Assembly (NCBI GenBank): GCA_964019415.1
Contig: OZ025878.1
Location: 7,095,535-7,159,534 of the forward strand
Length of the DNA stretch: 64,000 bases
Origin: Ianthella basta
Lineage: Eukaryota > Porifera > Demospongiae > Verongiida > Ianthellidae
Direction of reading: 5' to 3'
Shown: positions 1 to 10,906 of the stretch, one piece after another
Position numbering within the stretch: the first letter of the stretch is position 1
Layout of the letters: each line of letters starts with the position of its first letter
Notes under the pieces: model-generated
The model's database searches: none
Seen by the model: the letters and a program-made list of their open reading frames with translations, nothing else
Told to the model about the DNA's origin: nothing
Position numbers and translations under genes: made by a program

Positions 1-241
1 AGAGTGGGTGGTGCATGACCTTAGACACAATTATAATTAATAGTGACATAATTATACTATGTGCCATACACTGCCAGTAACTATACACATCCAATGATGT
101 AATTGTGCATACAAGAGATGGCAAACACCTGTACATACTTCTGTCATGTTGCTTTCCAGTTGACATGACAGCATTTCCCCAACAGCTGCTTCCCAAATAT
201 CACATGACAGCCGCTAACCATGCAGTACACCCTGTACTTCT

Positions 242-1195
242 CAGGGCTGTCGGAGGCAATTTAGAAGTGGTAAGGCCAAAATGTCGCGAGCGAAGCGAGC
301 GAAAAATTTTTTAGCCACTTTTCATTATCATACAGATAATGTTTGCTACGGATCTGTGCCTCAAGAATAGTGATGCCTTTGCTAGCCCAGCATGCACTCT
401 TGATCAGTCAGTAAGTCGTTTTAAGAGGGTTACATAGATTTCACAATGATATCAGTGATATACAGCAAAAAGCAGCTAAATCATGTTTACTAAACGTTCA
501 GCATTGTGTGAAGCTAGATACGTGCCCATGCATAGGCTACACATACGTATATATAGCTAAATTTTAGATACAATAGCTAGTCTTTGATTTAGCTAGCTAG
601 CATTTCAAAGTTGCTAGCTATTATGCAAAATCCTCACCTGGTATCTCTCAGCTCTCTTGGAAAGTTCGAGAAACGATCTTCTTTACACGGAATTGACGCT
701 TAGGGTACTGAAAACCTGCGCGAGGCTGATGAGGCTTGTCACCTATTGTCGGCGTTTCTTAGGTCCACGTGCTTCGACAATGAGAGCATTTTGAATTGTT
801 AAATCACCGTTAAGGGTATAGCGATTCGCTGACGTGTGGTGCTACAAGCCATGCTTCGTAGCGCCAGGTGATGTGGGTCGATTGCCTACGTACGCGCTGC
901 TGGCCTCCATCTTTATTACGTTTTGAATCGATTACGTAACAAAACATGGCGGAAGAAAGGAGCGTGCTTGCAAATCGTGAAGTATTGGACCCTACTTGAT
1001 ATCTCCTGTTTCATTGCATCTGCTAACAACCTAAGATCATTGCTTCTTTGTTTCCTCAACGGCTAGTTAAGGTAGGGTAGGGGCTATTTGGTTTAGTAGC
1101 TAAAAACACTGCTTTTGAAAATTAAAAAAACTGCTAGCTGTTCAAAAAGTGGTACGGCCATGGCCGTACCGGCCGTACCGCCTCCGACGGCCCTG
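242..1195. mobile_element. Non-autonomous DNA transposon with 16-bp inverted ends
   Basis: The ends are imperfect inverted repeats (CAGGGCTGTCGGAGGC at the left; the right end reads CAGGGCCGTCGGAGGC when reversed). The element is flanked by the 6-bp direct repeat ACTTCT at 236-241 and 1196-1201. Units 2 and 3 have the uninterrupted empty site with a single ACTTCT. No transposase is visible; near 945 there is only a very short ORF starting MAEERSV. The superfamily cannot be told from this; a 6-bp target duplication does not fit standard hAT (8 bp) or Harbinger (3 bp). Confidence 0.8.
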
Positions 1196-1201
1196 ACTTC
1201 T

Positions 1202-1730
1202 GATCACACTGCATGCATTACATGCAAAAAGTCATACAGTGGAACCTGTCTAAGATGGTCACTGTGTTGGTCAGCCACCTCTCTATAAACCAGCCAGCCT
1301 AACTGGCCCCAAATAGCACTAAAACATTGCAATCTACCTCTGTAGAGCAGCCACCTTCTCCATACAGGTCAGTAAAAACATGAATATATGTATTGTCACA
1401 CCATTTGAACAGTGTGTGCCAGAACAGCTGTAGTGTATAATTATATTGGCCTCAGCAGCAAATCACAAACTTGTAATACTAATCACGAACACAAGGGATG
1501 GGCTGTTCCTCTGAACATACACACGCCTCCTGCATCAATGTGGTAGCACTAGCCATTATTGACATCATTGTACCTTAGACACTTGTGTCTAATAGTACAT
1601 ATCCGAGTGTACTTCATCTGCTCTGCTAGATGCCACTGATGTATAGTAGATGTATAGCATGTTCATCTTTCCATTCAGAAGCCAATGTTTAAACATTTGT
1701 GAAATATTCCTTCCTTCCTCTCCTCCTCAG
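1202..1730. other. Intronic or intergenic DNA shared by the units
   Basis: No gene is seen. This DNA is shared with 12424-13057 and 24067-24682, including the repeated phrase CAGCCACCTCTCTATAA. By comparison with genes 3 and 4 it corresponds to the intron in front of the fifth Rab-type exon. Confidence 0.5.
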
Positions 1731-2310
1731 GCAATTTGAAGATGCCCATGGTGCTTTAATTGTGTACAACATTGCAGACTACTCATCCTATGAGGATGTT
1801 GCAGTGTGGTTAGACGACCTGAGAATACACCCAAACATCGTCATCATGCTGGTTGGGAATCAGTGTGACCTGAAACATCACCGGGTTGTGTCCACAGAGG
1901 AGGCAAAGGAGTATGCCGAGGAAAACTCTATGATGTTCATGGAAACATCTACCAAGGATGGTATAAATGCGGAGAAAGCATTTCTCAATCTCGTGACAAG
2001 TAAGCACTGCACACTTCACCCCTACACAATTCTGCGGCAGCTATTATGTCAAAAACCTTTACTCATCACACTAAATACACAATGGTAGCAGAGTGAACCA
2101 TATACCCTATATCTCACTGCTATGCATGGCATTGCACACATAATGATACAGCCAAGCTACAGCTGATTTTGATGCACTTTGTATGTAGTGTGTTACCAGA
2201 TGGACTGACATGCAGGTTCCTGCCTCCAACACTTTTCGATTTGTCTTCCTCCGTCTGACCTCATAGAAATGTTTCCGGGTGAGGAAATCGCGTGTCAAAA
2301 AAACTTGTTC
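1731..2310 (+). pseudogene. Relic of Rab11-like GTPase 3' exons (previous gene)
   Basis: The stretch 1731-1999 aligns with the G4/G5 exon of genes 3 and 4, ends at a GT donor, and encodes [18 protein letters not shown] and METSTKDG. The G4 motif NKxD has become NQCD, which would weaken guanine binding, and the first codons of the exon are changed (QFEDA in place of YYRGA). At 2267 there is a decayed version of the last exon, which starts EIY in intact genes. The same relic follows the PTP gene in units 1 and 2. The upstream P-loop exon would lie outside the window. Most likely this is dead 3' sequence of a former kinase-Rab gene. Confidence 0.7.
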
Positions 2311-2601
2311 ACCTTTTTATTATAATGCAAAGTTTGTGTAGCTGTTAAATTGCTTCACGTTATTGCTTCTACACACTTTACTACTGTATGCAATGTTCAA
2401 ACTTGCTGGAATGTTGTTGGATATTATGTATGTGACTATGTTTGCAAATATTTTTAATATCTCCTTTGTATTAAATTTCATGAACAAACTGATGTAATTT
2501 ATGATGATCTGCTGGTAGATGGTGTATATATGTTACGCGCAAACCTCGAACCTGCGCAAAGCTGCAACCTCGGCCATGTGACCGAAAGTAGCAGTTACAG
2601 G

Positions 2602-2628
<27 letters not shown>
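2602..2628. repeat. (TA)n microsatellite
   Basis: A simple TA run of about 13 units. It is absent from the equivalent place in unit 2. Confidence 0.9.
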
Positions 2629-2632
<4 letters not shown>

Positions 2633-2659
2633 TGTGTACACTGTTATACGTATGTACAC

Positions 2660-2990
2660 ATGCATGGCCAGCACACATTGTCAGCACATTTTGCGGATCT
2701 CCTTCTCATTTTTGGTTGGTATTCCACCTACACTTGACACCATACACAGTGTACCAATGCCAGCATTAATGGTGCCTATAGTGAACTCGGCATGCGTTAA
2801 TGTTTGTTGGTCAACCTCAACCTTGCGAGGCCAGGTCCATAAATAAGCCTTGATTGGCATTTATTTTTACAGCATTTGGTGTGAGGTGGATTGCTGGACC
2901 AGAATGCACTGACATATAATGTACTACATGACCTTTGACGTACTGTTCACCAGATCTATGTGGGGGGAAGGGAGGGGGGAGGTACACTTT
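2660..2990 (-). pseudogene. Decayed filamin-type Ig repeat (unit 1 copy)
   Basis: On the - strand this stretch matches the better-preserved copy at 43230-43540. Recognisable pieces are SGEQYVKG, HLTPNAVKI and, further on in another frame, an AEFTI-type strand. The reading frame is broken, so it cannot be a working exon. The identification rests on similarity to the other copies and not on this copy alone. Confidence 0.4.
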
Positions 2991-3349
2991 CAAATCAACT
3001 CTAATTTCATATGTTGACAATGATCATGAAACATAGTAACTTCTACCTCATCCCATTCCAAACTATGACAAGCAACCAGTTCATGATCACTCAATCAATA
3101 CTAGCTATGTAGCTGGCTGTAGATGTGCTAGTCTCATGTGACCAGACCCTTAATCTTCCTGCCATGCAGTTGTGCATATAATCCATCCAATGGTATGCTT
3201 GCACAATACCAGAAAAGGTCTGGCTACATGAGACTAGACTGCACTGCATTGGCTTCATCTTTAACCACCAGTGCCACAATTGCAAGCTGCAGGCATAATG
3301 CTGACCCAACACTGGTAGATATTTGTCACTGTATGATAGCTATATAACT

Positions 3350-3460
3350 AGTCTGGCTCGCAAGACCATCCCAATTACGCCCAGTGCACTTGCAAGGGAA
3401 GGGACATCCCTTCCCTTCTGCACATCTGGCGCTTAATGGGACGGTCTAGCTAGCCAGACT
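3350..3460. mobile_element. Palindromic MITE, AGTCTGGCT ends
   Basis: An imperfect inverted repeat that begins AGTCTGGCTCGCAAGACC and ends with the complement GGTCT...AGCCAGACT. A copy is present at 14603-14712 at the same place in unit 2, so the insertion predates the unit duplication. Its ends resemble those of the palindromes at 3604 and 38881. Confidence 0.65.
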
Positions 3461-3603
3461 ACTATATAACTATCTCTGTTGTGGAATGCATGAGCATAGA
3501 TGCCCAACTGGGTAACGTGCATCTACATATACATTTACTTATATAGCTATGCATGAGGTAAGCTAATAGCTCACTAGTGTATGGTGAGCTACCTAGCTAA
3601 CTA

Positions 3604-3703
3604 CTAGTCTCGTTCCCAGACCCACCTCCGCCGTTCTGCCATTTTTATTTAGCTCTAAATAAAAATGGCGGAACGGCGGAGGTGGGTCTGGGAACGAGAC
3701 TAG
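3604..3703. mobile_element. Near-perfect 100-bp palindrome (snapback MITE), unit 1 only
   Basis: Left arm CTAGTCTCGTTCCCAGACCC, right arm its reverse complement, with a core around ATTTAGCTCTAAAT. Unit 2 instead has about 250 bp of ordinary sequence between the same flanks (about 14850-15115). The palindrome therefore came with, or was followed by, a local deletion. It sits about 50 bp in front of the inferred gene 1 promoter elements. Confidence 0.8.
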
Positions 3704-3750
3704 CATAGACACACACTGGCCCCGGCTAGACTACTGGTAACTGGCCCCTA

Positions 3751-3768
3751 GATTGGAATCCGGAAGTG
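3751..3768 (+). promoter_or_regulatory. Inverted CCAAT box plus ETS-type site before gene 1
   Basis: GATTGG (inverted CCAAT) at 3751-3756 is followed by CCGGAAGTG (ETS consensus) at 3760-3768. This lies immediately upstream of the ATG at 3777 and is identical in unit 2. If this is core promoter, the in-frame ATG at 3753 cannot be the translation start, which supports 3777. The role is inferred from sequence only. Confidence 0.45.
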
Positions 3769-3776
3769 TGCTTCAA

Positions 3777-6700
3777 ATGGCGGAGAAAGCTGAACAGTTA
3801 TCGAAGTTCTCCGGTTTGCTCATCTCGAACGTGAAGTTTACTGACACCGAACTCGGTAGAGGGGCCGACGCGACTGTGTACGCCGTGGAGTGGAATGGCA
3901 CTACGTGTGCTGCCAAGCGTCTACACGAACTTCTACTGGGAGACCATTCCTCAGGAGGAGCGGACAGGCTCCTCGACAATTTTGAGCGAGAGTGCTTAAC
4001 ATGGTCGAAGCTACGCCACCCCGCTGTGGTTCAGTTCCTCGGTATGTATTTTGAGCCTCGATCTCGCCTGCCGGTGCTTATCATGGAGAAGATGGACACC
4101 AGCCTTCGGAGATACTTGGAGGATCACAGCAAGAAGCAATTCCCCCTCCATTTCAAGGTAGTCGTACTTCGTCAAGTTACCCAAGCTCTTGCCTACCTCC
4201 ACGCTCAGAACCCTTCTCTTGTTCATCACGACTTGAGTCCAAACAATGTCTTGCTGAACAAGGACTCTTTCGTGACCAAAGTGACCGATTTTGGGATGAG
4301 CCGAGCCATCAACCCATCCATCCTCACTAGAAAATCCTCCATCAAAGGTACACCGGCCTTCATGGCTCCAGAGGCTTTGCAAGATCCTCCATGTTACAAT
4401 GAGACATTGGACGTCTTCTCCTTTGGCAACATCATCCTCTCCACTCTCACCCATGAGTGGCCCAACCCACTCCCTCCCACATATCTCAAAGGAAGCAAGC
4501 TTGTTCCCCGTAGTGAGCTCCAGCGACGTGAGCGATATTGTGAAATGTTCACTGGAGGAGAGAAGAAATTGTTTTCACCCATTGTCCGACGGTGTTTAGA
4601 GAATGCACCAGACAAGCGTCCATCCAGTGCAGTGCTAGTGGCAGAGCTACAGCGCATTGAGGCATCTACTCCAAAAGGCAGTTCTGAGACATCCGTTCCA
4701 CAAAGTACTCCTGCTTCTGCTCCTGCTAGAAAACCTTTGGCAGAAGAAGGCAAAGTGCAGCAGAAGCCCAAGGGAACAGGTCTGGTGGAGTGGTTTAGAG
4801 GTGTGACCACCAGAAAGCCAGAAGAACCAAAAGCTAGTTCAGAAGGTAATTGTTTAGGTTATTGGTGAGGTGTGACCATTGATCCAATACCAGTAGGGTT
4901 ATTGCTTAACTAGATTACCTCGGCTAAAGCATTTTCTTTCGTACGACTCACAAGGAAAGAAAGGTGAAATAGCCACTCGGCCAGGAATTGAACCCGGGAC
5001 CTACGCTCTATCATGAATGCCCTTATCTGTATTGATTTGCATGTACACACCAGAAACAACAAGCTACTAAGTAATCTGGCTTGCTAGCCCCTACATCAGA
5101 CCCCTGATTGTGCAATCAGGGGCCAGAAGTAGGGGCTAGCAGGTCGGACTAGCTACTAAGCGGACTACACATACTCATAATGACAACAAATTTTGCTCGA
5201 CCAGATCTGTAATACATGTACCATCTTATTGCATTACACACATGTAAACTGTATTGCTCACAGTTAGGAGGTGTTTAGGTACAGTGACCCATTAGCGTAA
5301 AAGTAGTGATTGGTGTTCTCTTCTCTTCTCAATCCAGCCAAGGACACCCAGACAACATCGAGAGAAACAAAGATGACAGCAAGAGTGTTGGAAAACATGA
5401 AGTATGACAACCTTGTCAAAGGTGATGTACAACTTTTGGCTACATTCCCGTGTATGCATGGAATTGCAAAAGAACATGATTTTTAATGTAGCAAAATTTT
5501 TCACATTCCCTTTTGGGACATGACAGGTCATATGCCTAAGACCTGTTTCAATAGCTAAGGGGAAGGTTAATCAATATAATTATGACCAAAAGATAGGTGG
5601 CTAATTGAACTTGATCAGGTGACAAAAGTAAGTGATTAATTTAATGGAAAAATTTGGTATTGCCATGCAAGCAATGAAGTGACCTGCTCACCCCTAGCCT
5701 GGTCCCATACCACATTCCAAACATAAGCAGGGAGCAGCTGTGCTCCTGCTGAGCAACCTTTAGCAGAAGAAGCGAAGTGTAGCATAAGGCCCAGGGAACA
5801 GGCCTGGTGGAGTGGTTTAAAGGTCTGACCACCAGGTGGGGAGGCTCACAGGCAAATGCACCAAAAGCTAGTTCAGAAGGTAACTGGTGAGGTGTGACAG
5901 TATTTAGCACCAGTAAGGGTATACTATTTAACTGGATAGCCTTATCTGTCTTATCTTAATTGCATGTACCTACCAGGAATGTATACAAGCTACTATTAGT
6001 ACAGTAAGTGGAGCTACACAAACTGAGGACAGTTTTATACTCTTCCATCAGCAATGCATGTTCCATTTGATGACTGTTAACTCATCACTTAATTGATTTT
6101 AGCAATTATTCACGCAATAATTTATGTAGGATTTTACATGACACGAGATGACACACATGACATGACTGACATGTTGTGATTATAGTCACTTGATGGTCAT
6201 ACATATCACACCACACTCCCAACACACAGAGGTGCCATCTGGTCCGATCCCCATTAAAGACTTCCCAGAACATGTGAAAAATCGCCACTCAAATGATGAC
6301 TACCTATTCTATGAGGAGTACCAGGTTTGACTGGGGGCAGGGCTGGGGAAGGGTCAAGAGTGGGGAGCAACAGGTACATGTGTGTACTGCATATGCTGTA
6401 GAGACATGCAGGGAGTGGTGCTGTTGTGTGTTCACATCAATTGCCTCCATTCTCACCAGAATGTGGAACCGGATCACAATCCTACCATTGAGGTCTTCAG
6501 GAACCCAATCAATGCAAAGAAGAACCGATATTGCAACGTCTTATGCTGTGAGTGCCTATATCTTACAGAGTGGCAGTGTTCTCCCTAGGCCCTTTCAGCT
6601 TAGCGGGCCACTCTGCCTTTTTCTTCATTTTTTTTATTTTTTTTTATTTTTTTATTTTTATTTTTTATTTTTTTACCTTTTTCTATAATTCAATGTATAC

Positions 6701-9700
6701 TTGTGCTTTTATCAATAAGGTAGTGATGTACAAAATATTGGGACTTGCATGAAACATTTATGGGAAATTGCAAATTTCCCCAAGCCCCCCATGCCTTTCA
6801 ACATTTCTAGGGAGAAGCCTGAGTAGGCAGGCATAGGAATACATATATTATACATAAATATCTACCTACCCTTCCCTTTCTGGCCCTGCCCTTCAGATGA
6901 CCACTCCCGAGTGAGACTGACCCCCACTGAAGGAGCCCCAGGAGACTACATCAATGCAAATTTCCTTGATGTAAGGATTGCATGGGTCTGTTTCCTATTC
7001 ACCTACCACTCAACTATTCCTCCCTCTCCATCCCCATCAGGGCTACAAACAGCCCAATGCTTTCATTGCTACTCAGGGTCCTGTCCGTGACAGCACTGAG
7101 GACTTCTGGCGAATGGTGTGGGAGCAGGACACCCCCACAATTGTCATGTTGACCAAATTTGAGGTGGAGGGACGAAGCAAGTGCCACCGCTACTGGCCTA
7201 CTGACAATGCCTCAACCTATGGCAACATCACGGTTTCTATGCAAGAGGAGTTGGAGCTCTCTGACTACACCATTCGAACTTTCTCTGTCATCATGGTATG
7301 TGTGTAGCATAAATATAATGTATGTGTTTCTCTACTCCTTCTCCCGTTCTCCCAATCCTCGTGATCTGTCCCCTCCTCCTGCCCTGGTAGAGTGGTTGCC
7401 GTGAGGAGCGCATTGTGAGCCAGTTCCATTTCATGAGCTGGCCTGACTATGGTGTCCCCACCCCCCCCACACCCCTCCTCCTTTTCATCCGTCGGGTCAA
7501 GGCCACCCACCCATCTGGTCGCGGACCCATTGTAGTACACTGCAGGTATGTAGGTTCTAGCCTGCTTGTCTCTGAGCTTGACCCACGCAAAGAAATTGTG
7601 AACGTATGTGCATCAAATGATGGGTTCAACTCACAGTTTGATCCATGTGAAATTGGATTATTTGCTATTGCATACTAACATAATATCAGTGGTCGCATGA
7701 CCACTATGTGATGGTCACATGATCACTATGTGACTTTGATTTTCTACCTGCAGTGGCGGTGTGAGCCGAACCGGTGTCTTCATCACGCTGCACACCCAGA
7801 TGTCTCGGATTATTGATGAGCAGTTAATAGACGTGTTTAGTTTTGTACGCAGCATGTGTTTACATCGTTGCTTCATGGTACAGACTATGTCCCAGTACAT
7901 CTTTATACACGACGCCCTTCTGGAGGTCCTAGAGTGCGGGACGACGGAGGTGGCAGCACGAGACCTGCCCAGCCAGTATAAGTTGCTACAGACTATGGAT
8001 GAGAAGACAGGAAAAACTCTCCTGGAGCTTGAGCTGCAGGTGGGGAGGAGAGGGAGGGGTCTGGCAAGTGTTCATACAGTACATTTTGTTTTTGATACAT
8101 CAGACAATAGTCCATAGATGCTGTGCCTGACAAGTGATTGTTCCATTGTTGCCTTTTTCTCCAGCGATTAGGTGAAACCCTCCATGTCAAAAAGCTGCAC
8201 ACAGAGGCAGACAAGCCTCCCAACAGGGAGAAGAACCGCTATAGTGACATCCTGCCCTGTACGTGATGCACTGTGACTCACACACCGGGTACCAATGCAC
8301 ACTGACAGAGACATGCAGACACATGCATGCAATGCATAGTTGCTGGATTCTTACACTGCGGTGTTTTGCTGACTGATACATCAAGCCACCACATCATAAC
8401 ATGGCTCTTGTGCCTCTCATCATTTACAGTTGATGAGAATCGCTGTCACCTGACTAATATGATTGGACTTCGAAATTCGGACTACATCAACGCCAGCTTC
8501 ATCAACGTGAGCTATGGTACTGTATACAGCAACTAATACTATGCCCTCTCCATTCAGCCCTTGTACTCAGCTGCCCAAACACGCTCTCCTGCCTTCTCTT
8601 TCAATCCTCTCTCCCAACACTTACATCTCCTCCCCACATTCCCTTCATAGCGACTTCCACCCTAATTCCTCCCTCTCCCACTGTTTGTCACTCCAGGGCT
8701 ACACGAGGAAGCATGCCTTCATTGCTACACAAGGACCCCTCCCTAACACAGTCAGCGACTTCTGGCGAATGGTTTGGGAGTACAAGTGTGCCAGCATTGT
8801 GATGCTGACCAAGGAGAAGGAGGGCTCTCGTGTGCAGTGCAACCACTACTGGCCCGATCGGACAGACATGTACGGTCTGTTACAAGTGTTCCTCATCTCA
8901 GAGTATACTTGTGCAGAGTACATTGAGCGAGAGTTCAAGCTGTTTGACCATAAGGTGGGTTGGTGGGTAGGCCCTGATAAATAAATAATTTTCTAAATTT
9001 GAGCTTATATTTCCTTTCTCCAATGCTTTCACACACTATCCTCAATGCTTTCAATGAGTATCCATAATTCTCATAAATTACTTGAAAAACTTGTGTTACT
9101 GTGCAAAAGGAGATCATTCAACAATGATTATACTGTAACATAACAGATGTTTGAATGTAGTCCTCAAGAGCACTTTCTTGGTTGCTGTTGAAAGAGTTTT
9201 AGATCTACTTACTCAGTGCCCACTACAAACTATAAGAACTGTAGCATGAAGATTCTGGCTAGGAGAGTTGGCTCACTTGCAGAAAGGTGGACCATAATTC
9301 TCAAAGTTTGCTCAATGCTTGGAGATACTTATAATGCTAAGAAAAATGTCAGCATTATTTATCTGGGCCTATTGGTGAGTGGGTTAGCTGTGGCGGTGGG
9401 CGTGTCTGTGTCATGTACTTATACACATAATTATATACAATAGAGTTTAGTTTAGGATGAAACAGGTGGAAATCACTATGTTGTCTGATTAAGACTGGCA
9501 TGTGTAATGTTGCAGAGATTCAATAACCACTGTTTATCTGCTTGTGACTGTGTCATGTTCATGCATGTGTGTGTTGGCATGGCATGTGATGTCATGTGAT
9601 GTTATGTCATGTTTGTGCTGGCAGTGGTCATGTTCGTGATGTCATGTGAGGTCATGTTTTGTGATGGTGTGCAGGACAAGTCATCTCTCCCAGTAAGGCA

Positions 9701-10906
9701 GTTCCAATTCACTGCTTGGCCAGAGGAAGGCGGAAAGACTCCTGAAAGTGGGACAGATCTCATTGATCTGATTGGTCAGGTGCAGAAGTGGCAGCGAACA
9801 TCAGGCGACAGACCAGTGGTGGTGCACTGCAGGTGAGACACTTGGATACTGCTAGGATACTAGAAGGATACTGTCTGGTTATCAGATGATACATATCACT
9901 ACGAATGATTCCACTACTTATTGGCTGGATATTCCAGTTTACTAGATGGATACTATGTAATACTATGTAAAGGCTTGTAAACAATACAGTAAGTAGCTAA
10001 CTGTCAGAGAGAAGAGAATAACTCAAGATTGACAATCCTTAAGATATTTAATCTTTCCCAGCCTGTGCATTCATTCTTTTGCTTGTACGTGGCATTAAAA
10101 ACGGGCATTTGATTGGGCGACGCAGTGATGTAACTGCAAACATGGCCACTCTGGCAGTGTGCATGTGCCTCGCAGCCAGCCACCTCTTAGACACTCCACG
10201 TTCCTCGAGCAGCTTGAGTCTCCCAGGCGCAATGCGCGCTTGCGCAGAGGTGTGCTGTTATTAATGAGAGAGCTGCTCTGGCTATCGGTACGTGGATATT
10301 TTCTAGCAGATTTATGAAGCGTTGATGAGCATTCATGTAGCTGTAGGTCTGGTTCCAGTAAAACATTTCGACCACGAGGGTCTTCATCAGTTACAAAACA
10401 CTGGAACCAGACCTACAGCTACATGAATGCTCATCAACACTCCATAAATCATTACATGATAGCTATTATGTCAATGTCATCCACACTTTATATGATAGAG
10501 TGTGTCTGAAGTCCACAATGACATTCATATGTGCCCCTCCCCCTATTCAGTGATGGGAGTGATCGTACAGGTACTTACATTGCTCTTGCCAACCTACTGG
10601 ACCGGCTGAAGATGGAGGGAGTGGTAGATGTGTTCCAGACTGTGAGGGCATTGCGCATGCAGCGACCTTGTATGGTCCAGACCCTGGTGAGTGAAGGTTG
10701 TGGATGTGTACAGTAACTCCCATGACATTGATGAAATTGAAGCGTTCCCTTCCTCCTTCGCGCCCTTTCCCATTCCTTTCATCTGCTCACATACCCTAAC
10801 ACCCTCTACCTCCCCACGTTCCATCACACCCCTCCCTCCCCCTCCTCCCACACAGGAGCAGTACCGCTACTGTTACATCACTGTGTTGGAATACTTAGAG
10901 TCTTGA
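3777..10906 (+). CDS. Gene 1: protein kinase fused to two tandem PTP domains
   Basis: Exons: 3777-4845, 5338-5421, 6230-6324, 6460-6547, 6897-6970, 7041-7295, 7391-7545, 7754-8039, 8165-8258, 8430-8506, 8697-8954, 9675-9832, 10551-10686, 10856-10906. They total 2880 nt (959 aa), with GT/AG ends and matching phases. Residues about 20-295 form a TKL-like kinase: glycine loop GRGADATV, Lys47, catalytic loop HHDLSPNN (Asp152), DFG at 171, APE at 197. A 28-residue linker follows. PTP D1 has KNRY, WPD (Asp574), [10 protein letters not shown] (Cys606, Arg612) and QTMSQY; D2 has KNRY, WPE (Glu862) and [10 protein letters not shown] (Cys897, Arg903). D1 should be active; D2 keeps Cys and Arg but has Glu in place of the acid Asp. 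No signal peptide or membrane segment is seen, so it is probably cytosolic. The start at 3777 matches the other paralogues. If the first intron is retained, a kinase-only protein ends 23 nt past the donor. Confidence 0.85.
4965..5035 (-). repeat. Possible tRNA-derived SINE relic
   Basis: On the - strand the sequence reads CCCGGGTTCAATTCCTGG, which matches a tRNA T-arm and B box. No convincing acceptor stem or A box is seen, so this is not a working tRNA. A diverged copy (GGAATCGAATCC on the + strand) lies at the same place in unit 2, near 16385. Confidence 0.35.
5082..5141. repeat. Short palindrome in kinase-linker intron
   Basis: TGCTAGCCCCTAC and its complement GTAGGGGCTAGCA bracket CCCCTGATTG/CAATCAGGGG, giving a 60-bp hairpin. 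A decayed copy is at about 16490-16560 in unit 2. Confidence 0.65.
5740..5879 (+). pseudogene. Scar of a second kinase-tail exon inside gene 1
   Basis: This matches the last about 135 nt of the kinase exon (pieces PLAEE, WWSG, and the nucleotides of ASSEG before a GGTAACT donor). It lies between the linker exon and the first PTP exon. A frame change makes it non-coding. Unit 2 has the equivalent scar at 17196-17339. It suggests that the PTP exons were once downstream of another kinase copy and that unequal recombination removed the rest. Confidence 0.75.
6608..6673. repeat. T-rich tract in intron
   Basis: A long run of T with occasional A or C in the intron between the second and third PTP exons. 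It is missing from gene 2. ORFs that appear to cross it are artefacts of low complexity. Confidence 0.8.
10311..10448. mobile_element. Palindromic element with hammerhead-like core in intron
   Basis: The arms GTTGATGAGCATTCATGTAG and its complement CTACATGAATGCTCATCAAC enclose, read on the - strand, CTGATGA, a GACC/GGTC stem and GAAA, with GGTTCCAGT/ACTGGAACC as stem I. The hammerhead cleavage triplet is not clear, so this copy is probably degenerate. The insert lies in the intron before the D2 signature exon and is absent from gene 2. Confidence 0.55.

Larger units (their letters stand above)
2311..3349. other. Intergenic region with AT repeat and filamin-like relic
   Basis: No intact gene is seen. 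The region holds a (TA)n run at 2602-2628 and the - strand filamin-like relic listed separately. It is shared with 13660-14602 in unit 2 and, more weakly, with the intergenic DNA in front of gene 4. Confidence 0.5.

Noticed and set aside
3753-3776. Upstream in-frame ATG giving MESGSVLQ before the kinase
   Set aside because: Genes 3 and 4 lack any equivalent and start at MA(E/K)K. The eight codons overlap the conserved CCAAT and ETS sites, so they are more likely promoter or 5' UTR.
4011-4810. Long - strand ORFs opposite the kinase exon
   Set aside because: Antisense shadows of a conserved coding exon. The same shadows appear opposite each kinase copy and show no domain.
4965-5035. Functional tRNA gene
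   Set aside because: Only the T-arm/B-box part is recognisable. No acceptor stem or A box, and the unit 2 copy has diverged.
5740-5879. Kinase-tail copy as a real extra exon of gene 1
   Set aside because: The frame is broken in unit 1 and a stop is present in unit 2. The joined chain is in frame without it.
6293-6752. Phe-rich ORFs between PTP exons
   Set aside because: They run through a T-rich intronic tract and conflict with the exon chain supported by gene 2.
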